From contig JAEUIH010000033.1 in NCBI GenBank assembly GCA_016795105.1, positions 1 to 64,000 of the forward strand: 64,000 bases of DNA, read 5' to 3'. Numbering within the stretch: the stretch's first letter is position 1; every line of letters starts with the position of its first letter. This stretch comes from Planctomyces sp. (GTDB lineage: Bacteria; Planctomycetota; Planctomycetia; Planctomycetales; Planctomycetaceae). The position numbers and the translations under genes are program-made. Of the stretch, positions 9,066 through 17,341 are shown in pieces. The notes under the pieces are model-generated. The model ran no database searches. It was not told where the DNA came from and worked only from the letters and a program-made list of their open reading frames with translations.

Positions 9066-9653
9066 TCAGCCGAGTTTCTGAAGCACGTTATCGATGAGGT
9101 TATAGTGCTTTGCTTCTTCCGCAGACATGAAGTTGTCTCGATCGGTATCTTCTTCGATCTTCGTCAGCGTCTGGCCGGTGTGCTTCAGCAGGATTTCGTT
9201 CATTTTGCGTTTGATACGCAGAACTTCCTTTGCGTGGATTTCGAGTTCTGTGGCGGTACCTTCCATACCCGCGAGAGGCTGGTGAATCATGATACGCGCA
9301 TTTGGCAGAGCGTTGCGTTTTCCAGGAGTCCCTGCTGTCAGGAGGATAGCCCCCATGCTGGCTGCCTGACCGATGCAGTAGGTGGCCACATCGCAACTGA
9401 TATACTGCATAGTGTCATAGATGGCCATACCGGCAGTGATAGACCCACCTGGTGAATTGATATAGAAGTGAATATCTGCTTTTGGGTCGTCAAACTGAAG
9501 GAACAGTAGCTGTGCGACGATGCTGTTGGCGACATCATCATTGACACCGCTGCCGAGGATCACGATGCGATCCTTGAGGAGGCGGCTATAGATGTCCATG
9601 GCACGCTCATCGCGGCCATTTTTCTCAACAACATAAGGAACAAGAACTGTCAT
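9066..9653 (-). CDS. clpP: ATP-dependent Clp protease proteolytic subunit (second copy)
   Basis: A 195-residue ClpP serine peptidase. The catalytic Ser99 sits in GQAASMG, His124 in MIHQP, and the third triad residue is an Asp in EEDTDRDNF. ClpP forms a double heptameric barrel that degrades proteins fed to it by Clp ATPases. The length is normal for the family. It is the last gene of tig-clpP-clpP and starts 69 bases after the stop of the other clpP. The two ClpPs differ clearly in sequence, so they may form a mixed barrel, as in some other bacteria with two copies; that is inference. No clpX follows in this window. Confidence 0.96.
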   Translation of the reverse strand: MTVLVPYVVEKNGRDERAMDIYSRLLKDRIVILGSGVNDDVANSIVAQLLFLQFDDPKADIHFYINSPGGSITAGMAIYDTMQYISCDVATYCIGQAASMGAILLTAGTPGKRNALPNARIMIHQPLAGMEGTATELEIHAKEVLRIKRKMNEILLKHTGQTLTKIEEDTDRDNFMSAEEAKHYNLIDNVLQKLG

Positions 9654-9722
9654 CGCTGGAATCCGTCAGTTGAAAACAGCCGGTGGAAATTAAAACCCAG
9701 GGCCTGCTGGAAGCGGAAGGCC

Positions 9723-10334
9723 CTACTTCTTCTTTTCTTTTGCCGGACGTTCGAGAACTTCATCGACGAGCCCATATGTTTTTGCTTCCTGGGACGTCAG
9801 ATAATGGTCTCGTTGAGTATCCTTTGCGATCCGCTCAACGGGCTGACCGGTGTGTTGGGCGAGCATCGTGTTGAGCAGTTCTCGGGTGGCGATGATGTCT
9901 TTCGCCTGAATTTCGATATCAGAAACCTGGCCACCGACCTGCCCATAAGGCTGGTGGATCATCATCTTTGAATGTTTCAGAGCGAACCGCTTCCCGGCGG
10001 TACCACCGGCGACAAGGATTGCGCCGCCACTGGCTGCAAGTCCAACGCAGTAAGTTGCAACATCACATTCGATGAACTGCATGATGTCATAAATTGCAAG
10101 CGTCGCTGTCACCGATCCGCCGGGCGAGTTGATATAAAAATGGATATCCTGATGTCGATTTTCCGACTGCAGGAACAGCATCTTCATAACGATCAGATTT
10201 GCACTTCCGTCGTGGATTGGACCATCGAGGAACACAATTCTGTTGTCCAGCAGCAGGTCACCGACGGTCATCTGTCTCTGAGCGGAATACTCACGAGCAG
10301 CCATCGGCATGTAATCAGTGCGAGGATCCTTCAT
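9723..10334 (-). CDS. clpP: ATP-dependent Clp protease proteolytic subunit (first copy)
   Basis: A ClpP peptidase of 203 residues with the chosen start. The catalytic serine is in GLAASGG, the histidine in MMIHQPYG and the acidic residue in the AKDTQRDHY segment. The frame stays open upstream to an ATG at 10382, but the internal ATG at 10334 has a good ribosome-binding site (AGGAAAGAG just upstream), gives a normal length, and leaves 71 bases after the tig stop; the upstream ATG has no good site. The GGGTAG-type variation AASGG in place of the usual AASMG is an acceptable variant. It is co-transcribed with tig and the second clpP. The C-terminus ends in a Lys-rich tail (AKEKKK). Confidence 0.95.
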   Translation of the reverse strand: MKDPRTDYMPMAAREYSAQRQMTVGDLLLDNRIVFLDGPIHDGSANLIVMKMLFLQSENRHQDIHFYINSPGGSVTATLAIYDIMQFIECDVATYCVGLAASGGAILVAGGTAGKRFALKHSKMMIHQPYGQVGGQVSDIEIQAKDIIATRELLNTMLAQHTGQPVERIAKDTQRDHYLTSQEAKTYGLVDEVLERPAKEKKK

Positions 10335-10405
10335 TCGCTCTTTCCTGTGTACTCGTCGGACATTCGTGATTCCGGAGACCATCGACAGATGAGGTCGCCT
10401 GCGGA

Positions 10406-11866
10406 TCAGGCCGTCTGATCACTGGCTTCCGCTGAATCATCAATCAGGCTGGCACTCATGTTTCCGCAGATTGCGTAGCGGATTGAAGCAACTTCATTTC
10501 GAACCATTGCATCCCGCGGAACATCGTCAAATGTTGCCTTACTCAGAATAAAGTCAACCGCTTTTCTTTCACGAAGCTGAGCTTCGAGGTTCTCGATCAT
10601 GCCATTCTTTGCCATTCGGGCACGAATCTTGCGGACAGGCTCACCACTCTGGAAGGACATCATCGTCAGCTCACGCTCGATATCAGCGGGCTCGCATTCA
10701 ATGTTTTCCTGAGTAGCGACTCGATCAAGGACGAAGTGTTCCTTGAGTGCCTGGCGAGTATTATCAATGGCATTTCGGCGAATGTCGTTTTCGCGGGCAA
10801 CGATCTGCTCGCGAGTGAACCCGGCCTGAGCCATTTCGAGAATTTCACGTCGAAGCGCATTTTCAGTTTGCTGACGAACGATCGATTCCGGGAGGTCCCA
10901 GTTGGCGGATTCACCAATTTGTTCAAGGACCTGTTCACGGACAGCCTGACGCTGCTGGAATTCGATCTGTCGTTCGAGAGAATCACGGAGAGCTTTATTC
11001 AGTTCATCAAGCGACTCGACTGCCATTCGCTCGAGAAACGCACCATCCGCATCCGGAGGTGTCGTCTTCTGAACTTCTTTAACATCGAACTGAATTCGGA
11101 CTTCTTCGCCACGCATTTCAACAACAGGGGACTGCAGAGAAATTTTGGCTGTGATTGTTCGAGTTTCACCGGCGGAAACTCCGGCAAGCATATCGCTGAA
11201 TCCGGTCACTTCCGCATCCGGGAAGTTCAACGTCGGCAGCAACTGAACACTGGCTTCTTCGACTTCACGAATCACCTTGTCGCCGTGTAGGAACGTCAGG
11301 CTGCAGGTGACGAAATCACCAGCCGAGGCTGGTCCTTCAATGGTTGCTTTTGTCGCATACGCAGACAGAAACTGTTCGCGATAAACGTCGAGTTCAGCGT
11401 CTGACAATTCGCCGGTTGGTCGGCGGATTCGAAACTTCGAAAAGTCAGGCAGTTCAAATTCAGGACGAACTTCGACTTCAAATTCGTAGGTGAAATCCCC
11501 GGCATCGGGAATAACGAGGCTTTCAACGTCCAGCTTTGGCTCGCTGATGGGGTCGATGTTGTTCTCTTCGGAAAGCTGCTCCAGGCTGGTCAGAAGCACC
11601 TTCTGGCGAACCTGCCCGGTGATTTCATCCTTAAAGCGCTTTACGAGCAGCGAACGTGGCACTTTCCCGACTCGAAAACCAGGAACCTGAGCCTTCACGC
11701 CGAGGTCTTCCACGCAGCTATCGCGAATGTCTGAGATACTGGCTTCGGGGATTGTGACAACCACATGCTTGCGGCAGGGCCCGACGCTTCGAATGTCCAC
11801 TTTCAGGTCCATTCGCGGCTTGCTGTCAGCCTCGGATTCTACAAGCTGATTCGCTTCAGAACTCAT
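10406..11866 (-). CDS. tig: Trigger factor, ribosome-associated chaperone / peptidyl-prolyl isomerase
   Basis: A 486-residue trigger factor, which binds the ribosome exit tunnel and shields nascent chains. The N-terminal ribosome-binding domain carries the family segment VPGFRVGKVPRSLL; a central FKBP-like region with GDFVTCSL follows, and then a long helical C-terminal domain (roughly residues 270-470). It is slightly longer than E. coli trigger factor because of N-terminal (about 15 residues) and C-terminal extensions. A good ribosome-binding site (AGAGGA) precedes the ATG at 11866. It heads the tig-clpP-clpP operon, a conserved arrangement linking folding and proteolysis of new proteins. 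Confidence 0.95.
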   Translation of the reverse strand: MSSEANQLVESEADSKPRMDLKVDIRSVGPCRKHVVVTIPEASISDIRDSCVEDLGVKAQVPGFRVGKVPRSLLVKRFKDEITGQVRQKVLLTSLEQLSEENNIDPISEPKLDVESLVIPDAGDFTYEFEVEVRPEFELPDFSKFRIRRPTGELSDAELDVYREQFLSAYATKATIEGPASAGDFVTCSLTFLHGDKVIREVEEASVQLLPTLNFPDAEVTGFSDMLAGVSAGETRTITAKISLQSPVVEMRGEEVRIQFDVKEVQKTTPPDADGAFLERMAVESLDELNKALRDSLERQIEFQQRQAVREQVLEQIGESANWDLPESIVRQQTENALRREILEMAQAGFTREQIVARENDIRRNAIDNTRQALKEHFVLDRVATQENIECEPADIERELTMMSFQSGEPVRKIRARMAKNGMIENLEAQLRERKAVDFILSKATFDDVPRDAMVRNEVASIRYAICGNMSASLIDDSAEASDQTA

Positions 11867-12021
11867 TTGGGATCCTCTTCACTCTTCTGCAACATTTGGC
11901 TTTACGCCAGTCGCTTCACCCCGATCTCTTTCAACCCACTGCTGGCCTGACTCTATATATATGGGCGAATATAGACGGACCAGATTTGAGTGGGCGGAGT
12001 GTCGACATCCGGACCGACGGG

Positions 12022-12036
12022 AAGCAATAAAAAAAG
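12022..12036 (-). terminator. T-run after tRNA-Gly
   Basis: Read on the minus strand, the bases just after the tRNA are CTCTTTTTTTATTGC. A run of seven T directly after the acceptor stem could end transcription. There is no separate hairpin besides the tRNA itself. Confidence 0.4.
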
Positions 12037-12109
12037 AGCGGGTGAAGGGACTCGAACCCTCGACAACCACGTTGGCAACGTGGTGCTCTACCAACTGAGC
12101 TACACCCGC
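12037..12109 (-). tRNA. tRNA-Gly (anticodon GCC)
   Basis: A complete 73-nt cloverleaf on the minus strand. The 7-bp acceptor is GCGGGTG/CACCCGC, the D arm GCTC...GAGC, the anticodon stem CCACG/CGTGG with loop TTGCCAA (anticodon GCC), a 5-nt variable loop, the T arm GAGGG-TTCGAGT-CCCTT, and discriminator T (U73), as expected for glycine. The CCA end is not encoded. It lies between tig and the large redox gene. Confidence 0.97.
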
Positions 12110-12120
12110 ACTGGTAATGC

Positions 12121-12144
12121 AATTTGCTGAAAAACCAGCAAATT
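12121..12144. repeat. Perfect 9-bp inverted repeat next to tRNA-Gly
   Basis: AATTTGCTG and CAGCAAATT flank the 6-base loop AAAAAC. It lies 11 bases upstream of the tRNA in the tRNA's direction of transcription. It has no T-run, so it is not a typical terminator; it may be a protein-binding dyad or part of the tRNA promoter region. Confidence 0.6.
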
Positions 12145-12341
12145 ACCGACAAATTGTCTGACAAGCCTCCCTGCGGAAAACTCATCGAGCCGCGGATTAT
12201 CCAGGTTTCTGCGTTTGCGTCAACTGAACATATCCCCATTTCATTCCGTTTCCGGTTGAATTTGGGGACGATTGCACGTTGAGGCGGTTGTCACCACAAT
12301 GGGGGCGTTCACCATCCATAACGGCTTCTGAGGCCCCGCCT

Positions 12342-15300
12342 ATGTTCCGTCCCGCCCTTGCATTCCAAGTAATCTTTTGGATTTCCGTATTTTCGGCATC
12401 TGACGGGGTGGCTCAAGAGTCCCGTCTCAAATTCCGTCCAAATGACCGAATCGCAATTGTGGGAAACACGCTGGCGGATCGGATGCAACACTCCGGCTGG
12501 CTGGAGACCAAACTCCAGCTACGCTTTCCCCAAAACTCCCTGTCCATTCGAAATCTTGGCTTCAGTGGCGATACGATCACTGATCGGCCGCGTTCAGAAA
12601 ACTTTGGTGATCCGGATCAGTGGCTGCAGCGTGTCGAAGCGGACGTTGTGTTCGTTTTCTTTGGTTACAACGAATCCTTCCAGGGAGAGGCGGGGCTTCC
12701 TGCATTCCGAGAGCAACTCACGGCTTATGTGCAGCACCTGCAATCCGCAAAATTCAACGGAGAGTCGGCTCCGCAGATCGTGTTAATGACACCAATCTGC
12801 CACGAGAATACTGGTAGTCGGCATCTCCCTGACGGAGCGGAGAACAACTCGAGGCTTGAACTGTATTCGCGGGCCATGCAGGAAGTTGCTGACACGACAC
12901 ATGTTGTCTGTGTGGATCTTTTTCAGTCGACTCGCAAGGCATTTGCGGAATCGCCCGGCGCTCAGACCATCAACGGCATTCACCCAACGGATGAAGGGTA
13001 CCGAATCATTGCTGAAATCATCGACACGTCTTTGTTTGGGAACAATCGTTCCGCAACAACGACAGATCCCGCAATGCTTGAATCCATTCGCGCAGTCGTC
13101 TGTGAGAAGAATCACCTCTGGTTTAATGTTTACCGGGCAACGGACGGGTATAGCGTTTTTGGAGGGCGTTCCGGACTGCGGTTTGTTGATGGACAAACAA
13201 ATTTCGAAGTCATGCAGCGAGAACTTGAAATCCTTGATGCGATGGTTCGCAACAAGGATCTCCAAATTCACGCGATCGCTGCTCAGAAGACATCCCCTCC
13301 GGAAATCCTGCCGCTTCCCGAGCCATTAGAAGTTAAGACCAACAAGCCTGGAGAGCTCGAAGGTGGTACTCATCGCTTTCTCGGAGGTGAAGAAGCCATC
13401 CGCGAAATGACGGTTCATTCCGGCATGCAGATCGGATTGTTTGCTTCGGAAGAACAATTCCCGGAGCTTGCAAATCCCGTGCAGAGTGCTGTCGATTCGG
13501 ATGGGCGATTGTGGGTTGCCGCATGGCCCACTTATCCGCACTGGAATCCTCTGGGAGAGATGAACGACAAGCTGCTGATTCTTCCTGATGACAATGGTGA
13601 CGGCAGAGCCGATCGCTGCATTGTATTTGCGGACAAGCTCCATAACCCAACGGGGTTTGAATTCTGGAACGGAGGCGTGCTGGTCGCAATGGCGCCGGAC
13701 ATCTTCTTCCTTAAAGATACCGATGGGGATGATGTGTGCGATCATCGAGAACGAGTCTTTCATGGCCTCGACTCTGCAGATACTCATCACACCGCCAACG
13801 CCATGGTAATGGGACCGAACGGTCGCTTCTATTTCTCCCGAGGGATCTTCCACGCTGAAAACTTCGAGCGTCCATGGGCGTCAACGTACAGGGCTGGCAC
13901 TGGCGGGACGGGCGTTTATGAGTACGACCCGCTCAGATCCGATATTCGGTTTCAGTTTCCAATCGGCCCAAACCCCCACGGCGACGTGTTTGACCAGTGG
14001 GGGAATCAGTTCGCGACAGACGGAACTGGTGGAACGGGTAACTACATCGGATTTCCCGGACGGGGAGCTCCGAAGCAGCTCTACAACAAACGTGTACGTC
14101 CTGTTCCTGCAATCAGCATTCTGGACAGCCCTCACTTCCCTGAAACAAACCGCGGCAATCTGCTCATTGCGAATGTGATCGGGTTTCAGGGAGTGACTCA
14201 ATATCGATTCAGCTACGACGGTGCAGATATTACGGCCAACGAAGTTGAACCAATCGTCTATTCGACCGATCCTAATTTCCGTCCGAGTGACATGGAGATA
14301 GGCGGTGATGGGGCTCTCTATATTCTGGACTGGCAGAATCCAATCATCGGCCATATGCAACACAATCTGCGAGACCCGAGCCGTGACCATCAGCATGGTC
14401 GTGTGTATCGAGTAACTGCTGAAGGGCGCGAAACGCTCACGCCGGTTCGCATGAAGGGAAAGCCTGTTGCTGAAGTTGTTCAGCATCTTGGGTCACCCAC
14501 CCTTTCGGAACGGTATCGAGCACGTCTGGAGCTGACAGGACGACCAACGGATAAAGTGCTGGCGGCTGTTGCGGAGTGGATTCGTCAGTTTGATTCATCG
14601 AAGAGTGAAGATGCAAGATCGCTGGTTGAAGCTCTGTGGGTGCATCAGCAGCATCGTGTTCCAAACACAGCGCTGTTGACATCATTACTATCAAGTCCCG
14701 AAGGCAATGCTCGGGCGGCTGCAATTCGAGTTCTCAGGGAATGGGCTGATCATGAATCGGCGACCGCGGAAACTCGACTTCCTGCCACCCCAGAGCAGGT
14801 CGCAGAAACGGATGCCCAGCTGATTCGACTCGCCGCCGACCCCGATGCGAAAGTTCGTGGCGAGGCCGTCGTGGCAGCCGCGATTCTCAAAACTCCGGCT
14901 GCCGCTGAAGTCATCTTTACGGCAATGCAGTTTCCCACCGATGTGCAACTCGATTTCAATCTCGCGGAAGCGAGGCAGTCTGTGGACCTGAATGGCTATA
15001 TTCGGGAGCAATTAGCCGGCGGGCGGAAGCTGAGTATCGCGGCGGAGGCATTCGCTTTGTCGAATTCGAGCGTCGATGATTTGCTGAAGATGGACAAAAC
15101 AGAAGGCGTCTATCGCGCGATTCTGACTCGGGAGAATGTCCCCGTTGAAACGCTGCAGCTGGCGCTGAAGGGCCTGGCCGATTTTCGAAAAGAAAACTCG
15201 GTCGAATTACTGTTTGAACTCATCGATGATCTCAATGAAAAGGCAAATGTCGGCAGTCTGACCAGCCTGAGTCGACTCCTGAGCAGTCAGTCAGCAGCCG

Positions 15301-17318
15301 ATTTATCCAAAGTTCGAACTCGCATCGCTAAACTCGCGCTGGAAGGCAAGTCTGCCGAAGCAAGAAGAGTTGCATTTGCATCATGGATCACCGCCGACGG
15401 AAATGGAGCGGCGGCTATAGAAGCATGCCGGTCGAACAATGAGCAGTTGCGTGAACTGCTGAATTCCGTATCTCTGGTGGGAACGCCGGCCGCCAGGTCA
15501 GCACTCTACGCGGACATCAAGCCTCTGGTGCGGAGTCTGCCGGGTGTTGCGGGGACGGGGCTGTTGACCGAGCCGGGGATTCGGGTGGAATATTATCACC
15601 CCTCGGCCGACAATGTCGCCAATGAAACACTCGATCGAATGACGGCAAAGGATTCCGGTATCGTACCTGCAATCACGATGGAAGTTCCTCAGCTGAAGGA
15701 GCGAGATCAGTTTGCGTTGCGATTCCGTGGTTCACTTCGAATTGATAAGCCCGGAACATATACATTCTATCTGGCCTCGGATGATGGTTCGCGTATGTAT
15801 CTGGATGGCCAACTGCTGATCAATCATGACGGGCTGCATGGAATGGATGAAAAGTCCGGCCGTATCGATCTGACTGAAGGTCTGCATGAGTTCACGGTGA
15901 CATATTTTGACAATGGCGGAGGTGATGGTCTGCAGGTCAACTGGTCCGGACCTGGATTTGGCCGAAGAGCAATCCCGGCAACCGCGCTGGTTCTGGCTTC
16001 ACCCGAAACGCTTCAGGATGTTGCGATCAGAGCACTATCGGAGATACCAGGCCATGATCACGACAAAGCCGACGATCTGATGACGTTGATTTCTGAAGGA
16101 CGCAGCGTCATCGCCGCGGCCCGTGGACTTGTCGCAATCCCCTCAGACCAGTGGCCCGCAGATCAGCTCTCAACAGTAGCGGCCGCCGTCGTCAAACAAA
16201 CTGCAGATATTGAACCGCGACGTCGAAATGCAGACGATGTGGCTCCTTTGTTCCAGGTTGCAAAATCTCTGTCCGGACGTCTTTCGAAGTCCGATGCAGC
16301 GGAATTTGAGCGACAACTGCGATCAATTATTGTACCGCTCATCGAGATTGGAACTGTTCGCGAACGTATGATCTATGATCGCGAAACCATCGCCGTACAG
16401 GCGGGACAGCCAGTCGAGTTCCGGCTGAAGAATACAGACAATATGCCACACAACTTTGCGGTCGTTATGCCCGGAAGTCTGGCGGAGGTTGGAGAGCTGG
16501 CAGAAGCAACCGGCCGTGAACAGGATGCAGTGAGCAGAGGATTCATCCCCAAAACCGACAGGATTCTGGTTGCCAGCGGACTGCTCCAGCCCGAACAGAC
16601 GCAGTCGGTCTTTTTTGAAGTACCCACTGAACCAGGTATCTATCCGTATGTGTGCACCTATCCTGGGCATTGGCGGAGGATGTATGGGGCGCTTTACGTG
16701 GTGAGTGATCTTCAGCAGTATCAAGCGGACTCCGCCGCATGGCTGGCTTCACATCCGATGCCTATGAAGGATGAGCTTTTGAAGTATTTGAATCGCAATA
16801 CAGAGTGGGTTGTAGATGATTTGAAAGGGGACGTCATGCACCTTTCTCATCGCTCAAACAGCTATGTTGTTGGCCAGCAGCTGTTCAGGGATGCGAATTG
16901 CGCTGGATGTCACAAACTTGGGAAGGTGGGACAGAATATTGGTCCGGACCTCGCGAAACTTCCGACGGACTATTCTGTGGTCGATGTGCTTGATCACATT
17001 TTGAATCCATCAAAGAAGATCGACAAGAAATATCAGTCGTCTCTGTTTGTGCTGAATTCCGGAAAGACAATCAATGGGTTGATCGTGGAAGAAACCGGAA
17101 CGGATGTGAAAGTGATCGACAACCCTGCAGCGCCTGAGAAGACCGTGACCATCAGCAAAGCTGACGTGGAAGAACGTCAGGTCAGTGACGTCAGCATCAT
17201 GCCCAAAGGTGTACTCAATAAATTAACGCGAGAAGAGATCTTTGACCTGCTGGCTTATGTGATTGCCGGCGGTGATCCAAAACATAAGATGTTTGAACAA
17301 CACGATCACAAGCACTAA
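12342..17318 (+). CDS. Giant exported redox protein: SGNH-like, membrane-bound-dehydrogenase propeller, HEAT, PA14, cupredoxin, cytochrome c
   Basis: 1658 residues from the ATG at 12342, chosen over 12279 because a clean signal peptide begins here (ALAFQVIFWISVFSA, cleavage near GVAQ). Domains in order: SGNH hydrolase-like (about 30-240), PVC-type membrane-bound dehydrogenase beta-propeller (about 350-700; HWNPLGEMNDKLLILPDDNG region), HEAT-like helices (about 720-1060), PA14 (about 1080-1220; LYLASDDGSRMYLDGQ-like), cupredoxin (about 1340-1455; PHNF His, then VCTYPGHWRRM supplying Cys, His and Met), and cytochrome c with CAGCH at 1520-1524. The segment FRDANCAGCHKLGKVGQNIG is typical of the planctomycete heme domain. 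Known family members are periplasmic and probably oxidise sugars; electrons could pass from propeller to copper to heme. The SGNH active-site residues look altered (see findings). It is followed 23 bases later by the zinc-ribbon hydrolase gene. Confidence 0.9.
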   Translation: MFRPALAFQVIFWISVFSASDGVAQESRLKFRPNDRIAIVGNTLADRMQHSGWLETKLQLRFPQNSLSIRNLGFSGDTITDRPRSENFGDPDQWLQRVEADVVFVFFGYNESFQGEAGLPAFREQLTAYVQHLQSAKFNGESAPQIVLMTPICHENTGSRHLPDGAENNSRLELYSRAMQEVADTTHVVCVDLFQSTRKAFAESPGAQTINGIHPTDEGYRIIAEIIDTSLFGNNRSATTTDPAMLESIRAVVCEKNHLWFNVYRATDGYSVFGGRSGLRFVDGQTNFEVMQRELEILDAMVRNKDLQIHAIAAQKTSPPEILPLPEPLEVKTNKPGELEGGTHRFLGGEEAIREMTVHSGMQIGLFASEEQFPELANPVQSAVDSDGRLWVAAWPTYPHWNPLGEMNDKLLILPDDNGDGRADRCIVFADKLHNPTGFEFWNGGVLVAMAPDIFFLKDTDGDDVCDHRERVFHGLDSADTHHTANAMVMGPNGRFYFSRGIFHAENFERPWASTYRAGTGGTGVYEYDPLRSDIRFQFPIGPNPHGDVFDQWGNQFATDGTGGTGNYIGFPGRGAPKQLYNKRVRPVPAISILDSPHFPETNRGNLLIANVIGFQGVTQYRFSYDGADITANEVEPIVYSTDPNFRPSDMEIGGDGALYILDWQNPIIGHMQHNLRDPSRDHQHGRVYRVTAEGRETLTPVRMKGKPVAEVVQHLGSPTLSERYRARLELTGRPTDKVLAAVAEWIRQFDSSKSEDARSLVEALWVHQQHRVPNTALLTSLLSSPEGNARAAAIRVLREWADHESATAETRLPATPEQVAETDAQLIRLAADPDAKVRGEAVVAAAILKTPAAAEVIFTAMQFPTDVQLDFNLAEARQSVDLNGYIREQLAGGRKLSIAAEAFALSNSSVDDLLKMDKTEGVYRAILTRENVPVETLQLALKGLADFRKENSVELLFELIDDLNEKANVGSLTSLSRLLSSQSAADLSKVRTRIAKLALEGKSAEARRVAFASWITADGNGAAAIEACRSNNEQLRELLNSVSLVGTPAARSALYADIKPLVRSLPGVAGTGLLTEPGIRVEYYHPSADNVANETLDRMTAKDSGIVPAITMEVPQLKERDQFALRFRGSLRIDKPGTYTFYLASDDGSRMYLDGQLLINHDGLHGMDEKSGRIDLTEGLHEFTVTYFDNGGGDGLQVNWSGPGFGRRAIPATALVLASPETLQDVAIRALSEIPGHDHDKADDLMTLISEGRSVIAAARGLVAIPSDQWPADQLSTVAAAVVKQTADIEPRRRNADDVAPLFQVAKSLSGRLSKSDAAEFERQLRSIIVPLIEIGTVRERMIYDRETIAVQAGQPVEFRLKNTDNMPHNFAVVMPGSLAEVGELAEATGREQDAVSRGFIPKTDRILVASGLLQPEQTQSVFFEVPTEPGIYPYVCTYPGHWRRMYGALYVVSDLQQYQADSAAWLASHPMPMKDELLKYLNRNTEWVVDDLKGDVMHLSHRSNSYVVGQQLFRDANCAGCHKLGKVGQNIGPDLAKLPTDYSVVDVLDHILNPSKKIDKKYQSSLFVLNSGKTINGLIVEETGTDVKVIDNPAAPEKTVTISKADVEERQVSDVSIMPKGVLNKLTREEIFDLLAYVIAGGDPKHKMFEQHDHKH

Positions 17319-17341
17319 GACAGGGCAACAGGCACTGAGCC

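Noticed and set aside
12783-14486. Long minus-strand frames inside the giant redox gene (162 and 201 codons)
   Set aside because: They are antisense to an uninterrupted, domain-rich coding sequence and lack domains of their own.
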